Assembly: GCA_947473305.1 (NCBI GenBank)
Contig: CANJCB010000003.1
Span: 62,001-126,000 of the forward strand
Length of the DNA stretch: 64,000 nucleotides
DNA from: Rhodospirillales bacterium
Lineage (GTDB): Bacteria; Pseudomonadota; Alphaproteobacteria; ATCC43930; CGMCC-115725
Direction of reading: 5' to 3'
Shown here: piece by piece, positions 53,409-62,940 of the stretch
Position numbering within the stretch: the first letter of the stretch is position 1
Layout: each line of letters begins with the position of its first letter
Program-made: the position numbers and the translations under genes
The notes under the pieces: model-generated
What the model saw: only the letters and a program-made list of their open reading frames with translations
Database searches by the model: none
Told to the model about the DNA's origin: nothing

Positions 53409-53917
53409 CGGACGACCGCCGGTATCGCGGTGCGGGCCCAGGCCCTCTGGGTCGCCGCGTGATGGGCATGGCAGATCGCGACGGCCAGCGCATCGGCCGC
53501 GTCGGCGCTCTGGATGAGGCAGCCCGGCAGCAGCCGGCGGACCATCATCTGGACCTGGGTCTTGTCCGCGTGCCCGACGCCGACCACCGATTTCTTGATG
53601 AGATTGGCCGAATATTCCGCCACCGGCAGGCCGCGCTCGGCCGGGACCAGCAGAACGACGCCCCGCGCCACGCCCAATTTCAGGGTCGAGGCCGGGTTCT
53701 TGTTGACGAAGGTCTCCTCGACCGCCGCCTCGTCGGGCTGCTGGGCGTCCAGCACATCGTTCAACTGGCGGAAAAGCTGGACCAGGCGTTCGGGCAGGGA
53801 CTTCTTGCCGTCGGAATGGACCACGCCGTCGGCGCGATGCGTCAACCGGTTGCCCGAGACGTCGATGACGCCCCAGCCGGTATGCCGCAAACCTGGATCC
53901 AGTCCCAGCAGTCGCAT
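53405..53917 (-). CDS. ruvC: Crossover junction endodeoxyribonuclease RuvC
   Basis: 170 residues. Catalytic acids are visible: Asp7 in [13 protein letters not shown], a Glu in [12 protein letters not shown], and Asp residues in [16 protein letters not shown]. It cuts Holliday junctions. First gene of the ruvCAB-ybgC-tolQRAB chain, 24 bp after yebC. Confidence 0.97.
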   Translation of the reverse strand: MRLLGLDPGLRHTGWGVIDVSGNRLTHRADGVVHSDGKKSLPERLVQLFRQLNDVLDAQQPDEAAVEETFVNKNPASTLKLGVARGVVLLVPAERGLPVAEYSANLIKKSVVGVGHADKTQVQMMVRRLLPGCLIQSADAADALAVAICHAHHAATQRAWARTAIPAVVR

Positions 53918-53941
53918 GTAGATCCTGAAAGCGACGAGGAC

Positions 53942-54691
53942 TCAGGCGCTGAGACGCGCCATGACCTCGTCGGAAACCTCGAAATTGACGAATACGGTCT
54001 GGACGTCGTCACTGTCCTCCAGCGCTTCCAGCAGCTTGAAGAGCGAGACGGCGGCCTCCTCGTCGATGGGAGCCATGACCTTAGGCTTGAAGACGAATTT
54101 GGCCGAGGCGGGCGCACCGAAGCGCTGCTCCAGCGCATCCCGCACGGGGATGAGGCCCTCGAACCCGCAGGTCACCGCATGCTCTTCCTCGCTGCTCTCC
54201 ACATTGTCGGCGCCGGCCTCGACCGCCGCCTCGAACATGGTGTCCGCATCGCCGACCGAGGCGGGATAGGTCACCTGCCCGACCCGGTCGAACATGAAGC
54301 TGACGGAATTGGTTTCACCGAGATTGCCGCCATATTTGGTGAAGGCCGCGCGCACATCCGACGCCGTGCGGTTGCGGTTATCGGTCAGCGCCTCGACGAT
54401 CACCGCCACGCCGCCGGGGCCATAGCCCTCGTAGCGCACCTCTTCGTAATTGTCCCCGTCCTCGCCGCCGGCCCCGCGCTTGATCGCGCGATCGACCGTA
54501 TCCTTGGACATATTCGCCTGCTTCGACGCCATGATGGCGGCGCGCAGGCGCGGGTTGGCGGCGGGGTCGGGCAGCCCCGTCCGGGCCGCGGTCGTCAATT
54601 CGCGGATCAGCTTGGTGAACACCTTGGCGCGCTTTTTGTCCTGCGCGCCCTTGCGGTGCATGATGTTCTTGAATTGAGAATGACCAGCCAT
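53942..54691 (-). CDS. YebC/PmpR-family DNA-binding regulator
   Basis: 249 residues. The start [20 protein letters not shown] and [29 protein letters not shown] are diagnostic of the family. The middle [35 protein letters not shown] also matches. It acts as a regulator, and YebC-type members can also relieve ribosome stalling at proline runs. That would suit the neighbouring polyproline TolA, an inference. Confidence 0.95.
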   Translation of the reverse strand: MAGHSQFKNIMHRKGAQDKKRAKVFTKLIRELTTAARTGLPDPAANPRLRAAIMASKQANMSKDTVDRAIKRGAGGEDGDNYEEVRYEGYGPGGVAVIVEALTDNRNRTASDVRAAFTKYGGNLGETNSVSFMFDRVGQVTYPASVGDADTMFEAAVEAGADNVESSEEEHAVTCGFEGLIPVRDALEQRFGAPASAKFVFKPKVMAPIDEEAAVSLFKLLEALEDSDDVQTVFVNFEVSDEVMARLSA

Positions 54692-54827
54692 GTCTTTTCG
54701 CTAACTGTCTGTGTGTCGCGCGTGCGACCATACCATATCTTGTAGTATGCCCCAGGGGTCCGGCAAAGCGTTTTCGCCCCGGTCAGCCCTGATTATCCGC
54801 AGGATATGGCAGCAATATGGCGCGGTT

Positions 54828-55094
54828 TCAGCCTTTTCCCCGCCCCAGGGGATTGGCGAAGCGGTCGAGCCGCCCCAGAAGATCCCGAAGCTCGCCCCCA
54901 TCCGCCTCGCCCGGCCGCCGGTTTTCCAGCGCGTCGGAGATGGCATGGAGGATGAGGCTCCAGGCCCTGTCGCCCGCCTTGTCGCCTTTCTGCCGGGCCG
55001 AGAGCCTGCCCTGGTTGGCGATATGCTTGGCGTCGCGGCCGTAGCGGCCGATCAGGCTTTGCGCGTAGCTCGCGATCTCGGGATCGAGCGCCAT
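54828..55094 (-). CDS. Small conserved-looking protein, unknown function
   Basis: 88 residues, highly charged, helical, no membrane segment. It reads MALDPEIASYAQSLIGRYG at the start, then KHIANQGRLSARQKGDKAGDRAW, and has an acidic then basic tail. It begins 15 bp after the ymdB stop and is followed by a 136-bp gap before yebC. I do not recognise a family. Confidence 0.6.
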   Translation of the reverse strand: MALDPEIASYAQSLIGRYGRDAKHIANQGRLSARQKGDKAGDRAWSLILHAISDALENRRPGEADGGELRDLLGRLDRFANPLGRGKG

Positions 55095-55109
55095 GGCATG
55101 CCCGAAGGC

Positions 55110-55925
55110 TTAAGCGAGCGTCGGCATATGCGGCTGGAGTCGGCCGCCGACCCTCACCGGCGAGATCCCACGGGCGAGCCCCGTATCGTCGTCGATCTCC
55201 ACGAAGAGGCCGCAGAGCGTCCCCTCCCCTTCGGCAACCTCCATCTTTTCGCCCGGCGTCTTGCGGGTGAAGCGGGCCACCGAGCCCTCCTTCTTCATGC
55301 CGATCACCGAATCGTAGTCGCCGCACATGCCGAGATCGGTCAGATAGGCGGTGCCGCCCGGCAGGATCTGGGCGTCGGCGGTCGGGACATGGGTATGGGT
55401 CCCCACCACGACCGACACCCGCCCGTCGCAGAAATGGCCCATGGCCATCTTCTCCGAGGTCGCCTCGCCGTGGAAATCGATCAGGATCGCCTGGACCTCG
55501 CCCAGAGGCGTCTCGGCCAGGAGCCGGTTTACCGCCGCGAAGGGATCGTCGAGCGGCTCCATGAAAAGCCGCGCCATGGGATTGATGACCAGGACCTTGC
55601 GCCCATCGCCGAGCGTGAAGACGCCGCTGCCCCGGCCCGGCGTGTCGGCGGGAAGGTTCAAGGGCCGCAGGAGCTTGGGGTCTTCCCCGATATAGGAAAC
55701 GATCTCGCGCCGGTCCCAGGCGTGGTTGCCCGTGGTGATCGCATCGACGCCGGCCTCGTAAAGCTCTCGGCAGATCTTGTCGGTGATACCGAAGCCGGCG
55801 GCCGCGTTCTCGCCGTTGACGACGACAAAATCGAGCCGGAGTTCAGCCCTCAATCGCGCCAGGTTGTCGACCACCACGGTCCGGCCGGCGCGGCCGACCA
55901 CATCGCCGCAGAGAAGGACCCGCAT
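55110..55925 (-). CDS. YmdB-family metallophosphoesterase (TIGR00282)
   Basis: 271 residues. Di-metal motifs are CGDVVGRAGR (Asp8), VVNGENAAAGFG, TTGNHAWDRREI, VDFHGEATSEK and VGTHTHVPTAD. The family is a 2',3'-cyclic nucleotide phosphodiesterase. It lies 32 bp downstream of the 6S RNA. A 5-formyltetrahydrofolate cyclo-ligase gene often sits between 6S and this gene in relatives; it is absent here. Confidence 0.94.
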   Translation of the reverse strand: MRVLLCGDVVGRAGRTVVVDNLARLRAELRLDFVVVNGENAAAGFGITDKICRELYEAGVDAITTGNHAWDRREIVSYIGEDPKLLRPLNLPADTPGRGSGVFTLGDGRKVLVINPMARLFMEPLDDPFAAVNRLLAETPLGEVQAILIDFHGEATSEKMAMGHFCDGRVSVVVGTHTHVPTADAQILPGGTAYLTDLGMCGDYDSVIGMKKEGSVARFTRKTPGEKMEVAEGEGTLCGLFVEIDDDTGLARGISPVRVGGRLQPHMPTLA

Positions 55926-55957
55926 GTCGCTTTAAGAACCTGTCATCGGAAATCGGT

Positions 55958-56117
55958 GGATGGAGCCGCCCAGACCGTCGGCATAGCAAATCCTCCGTGG
56001 CCCGCTAGTGCAGGTGGGAACCATATACCGAAACCAGGGCTTCGGCAGGGACAGTCCCCGAGAGGTGATTATCGGCCCCGGGACATATGCGGCCTAACGA
56101 GAAGAGCAGCCCCATCC
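55958..56117 (-). ncRNA. ssrS: 6S RNA
   Basis: 160 nt directly after the zapA stop codon, the conserved ssrS position. The ends form a 14-bp closing stem: GGAUGGGGCUGCUC at 56117-56104 with GGGCGGCUCCAUCC at 55971-55958, every position paired (three G-U). The middle carries GGUUCCCACCUGCACUAGCG, like the bubble region of alphaproteobacterial 6S RNAs, flanked by purine/pyrimidine arms. 6S RNA binds RNA polymerase and mimics an open promoter. No product RNA (pRNA) start is assigned. Confidence 0.82.
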
Positions 56118-56118
56118 A

Positions 56119-56469
56119 TTACCCAATGTGGGACGTTTCGAGCCGCTCCGCAATCGCCTCGATGCGCGCGGCGAGATTTTCGATGCCATTTGCCACAACG
56201 CCCTGGACCGCGACGCTCTCTCCGGTGTCGGCGGAAACGTCGCGAACCTTGTGCTGGCGCAACGCCTCGCTGGTCTCCGCAAGCTCGTCGGCGATGACGA
56301 GCGCGGCCAGCAGCAGGAGCCGCGATTCCCCGACCTGGCCGAAGCTGCGGGCGAAATCCGCGACCTTGCCGTCGAGATATTGGGCGAGCTGCTTGATACG
56401 GTTTTCCTGGCCCTCGTCGCAGGCGACGGGATAGGGGCGGCCGTTCACCGTGACATTGACGATCGGCAT
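56119..56469 (-). CDS. zapA: Cell division protein ZapA
   Basis: 116 residues. The start VNVTVNGRPYPVACDEGQENRIKQLAQYLDGKV is the ZapA head domain, and a helical coiled-coil tail follows (SRLLLLAALVIADELAE and GIENLAARIEAIAERLE). It promotes FtsZ bundling. Its ATG overlaps the stop of the preceding small gene by one base, and its stop is followed at once by 6S RNA. Confidence 0.94.
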   Translation of the reverse strand: MPIVNVTVNGRPYPVACDEGQENRIKQLAQYLDGKVADFARSFGQVGESRLLLLAALVIADELAETSEALRQHKVRDVSADTGESVAVQGVVANGIENLAARIEAIAERLETSHIG

Positions 56470-56678
56470 CAGGAGCCCAGGACCTGATCGAGCCGGCCGA
56501 TGGCCGCGTCGAGCCGATGGGCGACCGTGCTCGTGAGATCGCTCAGCGCGGCGCGTTCGGCCTTGGCCTCGGCAAGCTGGGTTGCGAGGGCGTCGCTGCC
56601 GCCGACCCGGCCCATCGCCGCTTCGAGTCGCGCCACGGCGTTCTCCAGCCGCTGCGCAGCCTCCTCGATCCTGCTCAT
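56469..56678 (-). CDS. Small coiled-coil protein, DUF4164-like
   Basis: 69 residues from the ATG at 56678 (a TTG three codons upstream is possible). It is almost wholly heptad-like: SRIEEAAQRLENAVARLEAA, then LAEAKAERAALSDLTS. Such genes precede zapA in many alphaproteobacteria and are annotated DUF4164. The overlap with zapA (TGATG) suggests coupled translation and a division-related role. Confidence 0.82.
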   Translation of the reverse strand: MSRIEEAAQRLENAVARLEAAMGRVGGSDALATQLAEAKAERAALSDLTSTVAHRLDAAIGRLDQVLGS

Positions 56679-56877
56679 CCCATTCAAATCCGACGATTGC
56701 CCGAGATTCGTAACCTTACGCGCGAGGCGACGGCGGCGTCAATCGCAAGGCCATGGGCCTGATTGTTGCTTCGCGGCAACAGGGCCTCGAAAAGATGACC
56801 CTCCCCCTTTTTTCGTCCGGACGCGTTCTATCTCAAGTGGCCGTCGACCCACCTCGTCTTTACCCCCCGGAGGAGTG

Positions 56878-57486
56878 ATGAATAAGTTTCTTGGTGTGCT
56901 GAGCGTTGCCGCGATCGTGCTGACCGCGACTGCCGGCGCCACGAAAGCCGCCGAATACGGCCCCTATGTCAGCGGCAGCCTCGGCTATCTCGGCCTTAAC
57001 GACAGGTCGGCCGGCGGCAGCACCGCGAAATTCGACGACGGCTACGCCATCAATGGCGCCGTGGGCTACAAATACGGCTTCGGCCTGCGCGTCGAAGGCG
57101 AATTCGGCTACGGCCGCAGCCGGTTGAACGCCCTATCGACCGGCGCGACCAATGCCCCCGTCTCGGGCGCGGATGCCGATATCTTCACCTTCACCGGCAA
57201 CGCCTTCTACGATTTCAAGACGAATTCCCGCTACACGCCCTATCTGGGCGGCGGCCTCGGCCTCGCCCATCAGAGCAACGGCTCGGGATCCACGGGCGGC
57301 GTGCCCTTCGCCGGCAGCGACCGCGACGACTTCATGTTCCTGCTCGAGGCGGGCGTCTCGGTCCAGTTGACCGACAACATCGCGGTCGTCCCGTCCTATC
57401 GCTACATGCAGATCAATAACGGCAGCAGCGGCAACGCGGATACCACCGCGAACATCTTCAAGGTCGGGATGCGCTACAACTTCTGA
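56878..57486 (+). CDS. Outer-membrane beta-barrel protein (OmpA-like N-terminal barrel)
   Basis: 202 residues from the ATG at 56878, with GGAGGAG just upstream; the open frame further 5' is not coding. A signal peptide ends near TKA (about 24). Alternating aromatic/hydrophobic strands follow (YVSGSLGYLGL, YAINGAVGYKYGFGLRVEGEFGYG, YTPYLGGGLGLAHQ), and the last strand ends in Phe (VGMRYNF), the BAM-recognition sign. This fits the PF13505 barrel group. It is followed by a strong terminator and is transcribed away from zapA. Confidence 0.92.
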   Translation: MNKFLGVLSVAAIVLTATAGATKAAEYGPYVSGSLGYLGLNDRSAGGSTAKFDDGYAINGAVGYKYGFGLRVEGEFGYGRSRLNALSTGATNAPVSGADADIFTFTGNAFYDFKTNSRYTPYLGGGLGLAHQSNGSGSTGGVPFAGSDRDDFMFLLEAGVSVQLTDNIAVVPSYRYMQINNGSSGNADTTANIFKVGMRYNF

Positions 57487-57508
57487 TCCCTGCCGGAATA
57501 TCCTAACG

Positions 57509-57546
57509 AAAGGGCGGTGGGACCCTAGGGTCTGCCGCCCTTTTTT
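57509..57546 (+). terminator. Intrinsic terminator after the outer-membrane barrel gene
   Basis: AAAGGGCGG pairs with CCGCCCTTT, with an inner palindrome GACCCTAGGGTC, followed by TTTTTT. It begins 23 bp after the stop. It lies between convergent genes and may also work weakly leftward. Confidence 0.92.
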
Positions 57547-57555
57547 CGTGCGGGA

Positions 57556-57912
57556 TCAGCCGTTGCTGACGACGAGGCGGGGATGGAAGCCGCGGGGCGG
57601 CCGCGGGCGGAACCAAGCCCCCCGGATTTCCATGCCGGCGGTTTCCCGAACCAGGAACCGGGGCAGGACGACGGCCGCCAGCGTCACCAGCGGAACCGCC
57701 GCGCCGAGCCAGAAGCCGAGCGTCGGCTCGATCTTCAGCATATGCGAGATCAGAAGACCGAAACCGCCGCAAACCGTTCCCACGCCCCAGACGGCCAAAA
57801 GAAAACCGAGGGCGAGGAGCAAGGATGTGAAAGCATTCGGCAGGGGTCGGAAAGAGCTGCGCGGCAGCGCCGTAGGAAATTGATCCATGGGAGTTCTTTC
57901 TGAACTGGTCAT
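57556..57912 (-). CDS. Small membrane protein, unknown function
   Basis: 118 residues from the ATG at 57912, or 110 from that at 57888; neither has an ideal ribosome site. Two transmembrane helices are visible: AFTSLLLALGFLLAVWGVGTVCGGFGLLI and LGFWLGAAVPLVTLAAVVLP. A Pro/Arg-rich tail (FRPRPPRGFHPR) follows. The two-helix form recalls AtpI/AtpZ-type small proteins, but nothing else supports that. Confidence 0.6.
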   Translation of the reverse strand: MTSSERTPMDQFPTALPRSSFRPLPNAFTSLLLALGFLLAVWGVGTVCGGFGLLISHMLKIEPTLGFWLGAAVPLVTLAAVVLPRFLVRETAGMEIRGAWFRPRPPRGFHPRLVVSNG

Positions 57913-57990
57913 GCCTCGTGATAGGATGTCAGTTTACTCGAAATCCCCGAGATAGATAAAATTTTTTCTATCTGCGAGCGAGTATCGAAA

Positions 57991-59151
57991 TCACTCGCAA
58001 AGATGCTTGTCGAAAATCACCTGGGCCATGCTGGCGGCAGGCGGGCTCGCATAAGCGCGGCAGATGCGGGCGGCGACCTCCCTCGCCTCGGCCTCGCGGT
58101 CGAGGTCCAGGAGATCGAGCGCCAGGAGCCCCCGCAGGCTCTCGATCAGCGGCCATCCCCAATAATAAGTCTCATGCGGTTCGGCCAGCGCCAGACCTAT
58201 CCGCAGCTCCTTCTCCGCCCGCAGCGCCTCCTGGGCCATGACCAGCGCGATCGCCTGCTGGAGATGAGCCCGGGGATCGTCGGGATAGCGGGCCAGGAGG
58301 CCAGCGGCGCGTTTCTCGATCTCGGCCGTGCCGTGCGGCATCTCACTTTCCGGGATGAGACGGCCGAGAGGGGCGAAAGCCGGATAGATGACGACGGCCC
58401 GAGCCCCGGCGGCGACCGAGAGCAGAACGCCCAGCGCGGCGATCGTCGCCGCAGCCGGTTTCCAGGGCGGCAATCGCCTCTCCTCGCCCCAAACCGCCAG
58501 CAGCAGACCCGCCGCCGCCCCTCCCGCCAAGGCGCCACCGAGATGCGCGCCGTAATCGACCTGCATTCCCGATCCGTTGGTGGCCACGGGAATGAGCGAG
58601 GGGATCAGGACACGCGCGCCCAGGGACAGAACGCGCTTGCGCGCCTGGCCCTCCGGCAGGTGGAAGGCCGCGACCAGGATCGCCGCGCAAAGTCCCATGA
58701 TCGCCCCGGAAGCTCCCACCGAGGTGAGGGTCGGATCGTTGAGGGCCAGGGACATGAGCGCCCCGCCGAGGCCTCCGATGACATAGAGCGCCAGGAACCA
58801 GAGGGGGCCCACCAGGCGCTCCAACACCCGGCCGACCAGGATCAGCACAACGCCGTTGAGCAGGATATGGATGGCATTGGCGTGGAGAAGCGGCGCGGTG
58901 AAGAGGCGGTACCACTGCCCGCCGTCGAACACGAGGGACCGGTTGAGCCCGCCCATGGCGATCAGGGTCGGGACCGAAAAATCGAGCTTCGGCCCCTCCA
59001 GGGAAAACAGAACCTCCAGGAGGAAGGCTCCGACCACCACGGCGAGGATCGCCCAAGTGAGCCAGGGCCGGCCGCTCATCGGCGCCGGACGGGGCGCATC
59101 TTCAACGCCATTGGGTTCAACGCCATTGGGCGAAAGTTCCGCTCCGGTCAT
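57991..59151 (-). CDS. Rhomboid-family intramembrane serine protease
   Basis: 386 residues. Rhomboid core: [16 protein letters not shown] (N in the HxxxN region), catalytic Ser in GASGAIMG, and catalytic His in [13 protein letters not shown]. Six or more transmembrane helices lie in residues 28-275. A C-terminal soluble, helical region of about 110 residues ([25 protein letters not shown]) looks TPR-like. The N-terminus holds a duplicated 15-bp unit (NGVEPNGVE). It cleaves membrane proteins within the bilayer; substrate unknown. Confidence 0.93.
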   Translation of the reverse strand: MTGAELSPNGVEPNGVEDAPRPAPMSGRPWLTWAILAVVVGAFLLEVLFSLEGPKLDFSVPTLIAMGGLNRSLVFDGGQWYRLFTAPLLHANAIHILLNGVVLILVGRVLERLVGPLWFLALYVIGGLGGALMSLALNDPTLTSVGASGAIMGLCAAILVAAFHLPEGQARKRVLSLGARVLIPSLIPVATNGSGMQVDYGAHLGGALAGGAAAGLLLAVWGEERRLPPWKPAAATIAALGVLLSVAAGARAVVIYPAFAPLGRLIPESEMPHGTAEIEKRAAGLLARYPDDPRAHLQQAIALVMAQEALRAEKELRIGLALAEPHETYYWGWPLIESLRGLLALDLLDLDREAEAREVAARICRAYASPPAASMAQVIFDKHLCE

Positions 59152-59317
59152 CCGTCCCCCCTCTGGACCGCCATCGCGACCGCGTTTCTACCTTGGGGGC
59201 GATCAGGGCGAAAGAGAGCGCTTATGCCGCGAAGCCTGCCGCAGATCACCGTTGACGGCGGGGGGCTCGCTCGGCAAGGTGCGGCGGCCCCTCCTCCGCC
59301 CCCGATATAAGGTGCCC

Positions 59318-61333
59318 ATGAGCGCCCCCGAGACGACCCAGAATAAAGCCGCCGGTCCCCTTCCGAAGCCCAAGAACCAGGAGCTTTGGCGGATGGCCAA
59401 TGCGCTCCGGGCGCTGGCCATGGACGCCGTGCAACAGGCCAACAGCGGCCATCCCGGCATGCCCATGGGCATGGCCGATGTGGCCACCGTGCTGTTCAAG
59501 GACTTCCTGAAATACGACGCGGCGGATCCCAATTGGCCGGATCGCGACCGCTTCGTGCTCTCGGCGGGCCATGGCTCGATGCTGCTCTACGGGCTCTTGC
59601 ATCTGACGGGCTATTCCGGCATCGGCATCGACGAGTTGAAGCGCTTCCGGCAATTGGGCAGCCCCACCGCGGGCCATCCGGAATACGGCCATGCGGCGGG
59701 GATCGAGACGACCACCGGTCCCTTGGGCCAGGGCATCGCCACCGCCGTCGGCATGGCGCTCGCCGAGCGGATGATGGCGGCGCGGTTCCCCGGCCTCGTC
59801 GATCACAAGACCTATGTGATCGCGGGCGACGGCTGCCTCATGGAGGGCATCAGCCATGAGGCGATCTCGCTCGCGGGGCACCTGAAGCTCGGCAAGCTCA
59901 TCGTGCTTTGGGACAACAATTCCATTTCCATCGACGGCGGCACGGATCTGTCGGTTTCCGACGATCAGGTGAAGCGGTTCCAAGCGCATGGCTGGAAGAC
60001 CTATAGCGTCGACGGCCACGATACCGACGCCGTGACTAAGGCCCTGAAGGCCGCCCAGCGCTCGGCGAAGCCCGTCTTCATCGCCTGCCGCACGACCATC
60101 GCTTTCGGCGCGCCGACCAAGGCTGGAACTTCCGCCTCGCACGGCTCCCCCTTGGGACCGGAAGAAATCAAGGGCGCACGGGAACGGCTCGGCTGGAACT
60201 ATCCGCCTTTCGTGGTGCCGGACGAAATCCGCAAGCCCTGGCTCGATGCCGGCAAGCGCGGCGCTTCCAAGACCGCGACCTGGCGCAGGAAGCTCAAGAA
60301 AGACGCCAACCGCGCGGAGTTCGAGCGGCGGGTCGCGGGACAATTGCCCGATGGCTGGCAGGCAGGTCTCGACGCCCTGAAGGCGAAATATGTGGCCGAT
60401 GCCCCGTCGCTCGCGACCCGGCAATCCTCCAACCAGGCGATCGAGGCAATCCTGCCCTCGCTGCCCGAATTCCTCGGCGGGTCGGCGGATCTCACGGGCT
60501 CGAACCTCACCAAGGGCAAGAACCAGAAGCCGATCACGCCGGACGATTTCTCCGGCTCCTACGTCTATTACGGCGTGCGCGAACACGGCATGGCCGCCGC
60601 GATGAACGGCCTGGCGCTGCATGGGGGCTTCATCCCCTATGGCGGCACCTTCCTCGTGTTCACCGATTACTGCCGGCCGTCGATCCGCCTGGCGGCGCTC
60701 ATGGGGATCCGCGTCATCTATGTGATGACCCATGACAGCATCGGCCTCGGCGAGGACGGCCCGACCCATCAGCCGGTCGAGCATCTGACCAGCCTGCGCG
60801 CCATGCCGAACCTGCAGGTCTTCCGGCCCGCCGATGCGGTGGAGACGGCGGAATGCTGGGCGCTGGCGCTGTCCACGCCCAAGACCCCCTCGGTCCTGTC
60901 CTTGACCCGCCAGAACGTTCCGACCCTTCGGAAGGACGTTGCCGAGAACCGTTCCGCCAAGGGCGGCTATGTGCTTGCGGAAGCGGAAGGCACGCGCCAA
61001 GTGACGCTTCTAGCGACAGGCTCGGAGGTCACCATCGCGATGGCGGCGCGGGAGATGCTGAAGGCGAAGGGTGTTGCAGCGGCGGTCGTGTCGTTGCCTT
61101 GCTGGGAGCTTTTCGACGCGCAGTCCGAAGCTTATCGCCAGACGGTACTGGGCCAGGTTCCCCGCATCTCTGTCGAGGCGGCGGCGACCTATGGTTGGGA
61201 GCGCTATATCGGCGACAAGGGCGAGAGCGTCGGCATGACGACCTTCGGCGCCTCGGCCCCCATTGGCGATCTTTACAAGCATTTCAACATCACCGCCGAG
61301 CATGTGGCCGGCGTGGCGCTGAGCAAAATTTGA
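59318..61333 (+). CDS. tkt: Transketolase
   Basis: 671 residues from the ATG at 59318. TPP marks: [46 protein letters not shown], and [32 protein letters not shown]. The pyrimidine-domain Glu is in [15 protein letters not shown]. It exchanges two-carbon units in the pentose-phosphate pathway. It heads the tkt-gap-hyp-fba-thiE direction. Confidence 0.98.
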   Translation: MSAPETTQNKAAGPLPKPKNQELWRMANALRALAMDAVQQANSGHPGMPMGMADVATVLFKDFLKYDAADPNWPDRDRFVLSAGHGSMLLYGLLHLTGYSGIGIDELKRFRQLGSPTAGHPEYGHAAGIETTTGPLGQGIATAVGMALAERMMAARFPGLVDHKTYVIAGDGCLMEGISHEAISLAGHLKLGKLIVLWDNNSISIDGGTDLSVSDDQVKRFQAHGWKTYSVDGHDTDAVTKALKAAQRSAKPVFIACRTTIAFGAPTKAGTSASHGSPLGPEEIKGARERLGWNYPPFVVPDEIRKPWLDAGKRGASKTATWRRKLKKDANRAEFERRVAGQLPDGWQAGLDALKAKYVADAPSLATRQSSNQAIEAILPSLPEFLGGSADLTGSNLTKGKNQKPITPDDFSGSYVYYGVREHGMAAAMNGLALHGGFIPYGGTFLVFTDYCRPSIRLAALMGIRVIYVMTHDSIGLGEDGPTHQPVEHLTSLRAMPNLQVFRPADAVETAECWALALSTPKTPSVLSLTRQNVPTLRKDVAENRSAKGGYVLAEAEGTRQVTLLATGSEVTIAMAAREMLKAKGVAAAVVSLPCWELFDAQSEAYRQTVLGQVPRISVEAAATYGWERYIGDKGESVGMTTFGASAPIGDLYKHFNITAEHVAGVALSKI

Positions 61334-61375
61334 CGGCGGCGGATAAGACGGCGAGATATTTGACCACGCATTGAG

Positions 61376-61406
61376 CGTCATCCTCGGGCTTGGCCCGAGG
61401 ATGACG
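61376..61406. repeat. 31-bp perfect palindrome between tkt and gap
   Basis: CGTCATCCTCGGGC and its inverse flank TTG. Arms of 14 bp pair perfectly. The sequence is of a type scattered in alphaproteobacterial genomes. It could attenuate or stabilise tkt-gap mRNA; no T-run follows. Confidence 0.88.
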
Positions 61407-61473
61407 ATTAGTGAATATGAGGAACGGGTTGCGAACCGACGCCCTTCCGAGTGACGAACTGGAGGAAAAGAAC

Positions 61474-62484
61474 ATGACGATCAAGGTGGCGATCAACGGG
61501 TTCGGGCGCATCGGGCGGCTGGTGCTGCGGGCGGCGCATGAGGCGCGGCGCGACGATCTGGAAGTGGTCGCGATCAACGATCTGGGCTCGGTGAAGGCCA
61601 ACGCCCACCTCCTGAAGCACGACAGCGTCCATGGCCATTTCCCTGGCGAGATCACCACCGGCGACGACTGGATGGACCTCGGCCACGGCAAGATCAAGGT
61701 CACCGCCGAGCGCGATCCCGCCAAGCTCCCCTGGAAGGACCTGAAGGTCGATGTGGCGCTCGAATGCACCGGCATCTTCACCAAGCGCGAGGCCGCCTCC
61801 AAGCATCTCGAAGCCGGAGCCAAGCGCGTGCTGGTTTCCGCCCCCGCCGATGGGGTCGATTTCACCCTGGTCCTGGGCGTCAACGGCGACCAGTTGAAGC
61901 CCGAGCACAAGATCCTCTCGAACGCCTCCTGCACGACCAACTGCCTGGCGCCCGTCGCCTATGTCCTCAGCAAGGGCATCGGGATCGAGCAGGGCTTCAT
62001 GACCACGATCCATTCCTATACGGGCGACCAGAACACGGTCGATACGCTCCATTCCGATCTGCGCCGCGCGCGCGCGGCGGCTTTGTCGATGATCCCGACC
62101 TCGACGGGAGCGGCCAAGGCCCTTGGCCTCGTGCTGCCGGAGCTTGTCGGCAAGCTCGACGGCACCTCGATCCGGGTCCCGACCGCCAATGTCTCGCTCA
62201 TCGACTTCAAGTTCAACGCGTCGCGCGACACCAGCAAGGAAGAGATCAACGAACTGATGACCAAGGCGGCCAATTCCGACCGCTTCCGGGGCATCCTCGG
62301 GGTCAACAGCGAGGAACTCGTCTCCTGCGACTTCAACCACAACTCGCATAGCTCGACCTTCGACCTGACGCAGACCGTGGTGCTGGGCAAGCGCTTCGGC
62401 CGCGTCATGAGCTGGTACGATAACGAATGGGGCTTCTCGAACCGCATGGTCGAGGCGGCGGCCAAGGTCGGCAAGCTCGGCTGA
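61474..62484 (+). CDS. gap: Glyceraldehyde-3-phosphate dehydrogenase
   Basis: 336 residues from the ATG at 61474 with GGAGGAAAAG upstream. The Rossmann start is INGFGRIGRL. Catalytic Cys153 is in SNASCTTNCLAP and His180 follows. C-terminal WYDNEWGFSNRM is typical. It serves glycolysis or gluconeogenesis. The usual pgk gene does not follow. Confidence 0.98.
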   Translation: MTIKVAINGFGRIGRLVLRAAHEARRDDLEVVAINDLGSVKANAHLLKHDSVHGHFPGEITTGDDWMDLGHGKIKVTAERDPAKLPWKDLKVDVALECTGIFTKREAASKHLEAGAKRVLVSAPADGVDFTLVLGVNGDQLKPEHKILSNASCTTNCLAPVAYVLSKGIGIEQGFMTTIHSYTGDQNTVDTLHSDLRRARAAALSMIPTSTGAAKALGLVLPELVGKLDGTSIRVPTANVSLIDFKFNASRDTSKEEINELMTKAANSDRFRGILGVNSEELVSCDFNHNSHSSTFDLTQTVVLGKRFGRVMSWYDNEWGFSNRMVEAAAKVGKLG

Positions 62485-62485
62485 C

Positions 62486-62926
62486 GTGCTGCCTCGGATC
62501 GTCATCCATTCGCTCGATCAAGCGCGGGCGGCCCTCAGGGCCGCCCGTGAGCTTAAGGAGGACGTGATTCTCGAAAGCGCCGCCGGGGCCGCCTCCTATC
62601 TCGGCCCCCTCTGGTTCAAGGCCCTGCTGGAAACGCTCGCCGAGGAAACCCCCGACGTCGAGATCGACGGTCTTCTCGATTGCGGCGACGCGCCGGGCCT
62701 GGTGCTGGCCGCCTTCCGCGCCGGGATCGGGCGGGTCCGTTTCACCGGCCCGTCCGAAATGGGACAGCGGCTCCAGGAGATCGGTGAGAATTTCGAGGCT
62801 TCCGTCGAATTGGCGCCACAGCCCGCCCTCGACCTCATGAATTCATCCGACGTGGCCTCCGCCTGCCACGCCTTTCTCGAAACCCGCCCTTCTGCTATAT
62901 CCGGCTCCCATAAGAGCCGCCCCTAG
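62486..62926 (+). CDS. Hypothetical protein of the gap-fba cluster
   Basis: 146 residues, GTG start right after the gap stop (TGACGTG). Soluble; motifs ESAAGAASYLGPLWFKALLE and IDGLLDCGDAPGLVLAAFRAGI suggest an alpha/beta fold. A gene of this kind recurs beside fba in related alphaproteobacteria, to my knowledge without assigned function. Its end lies 14 bp before fba. Confidence 0.8.
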   Translation: MLPRIVIHSLDQARAALRAARELKEDVILESAAGAASYLGPLWFKALLETLAEETPDVEIDGLLDCGDAPGLVLAAFRAGIGRVRFTGPSEMGQRLQEIGENFEASVELAPQPALDLMNSSDVASACHAFLETRPSAISGSHKSRP

Positions 62927-62940
62927 GAGACTTCCCCGTC

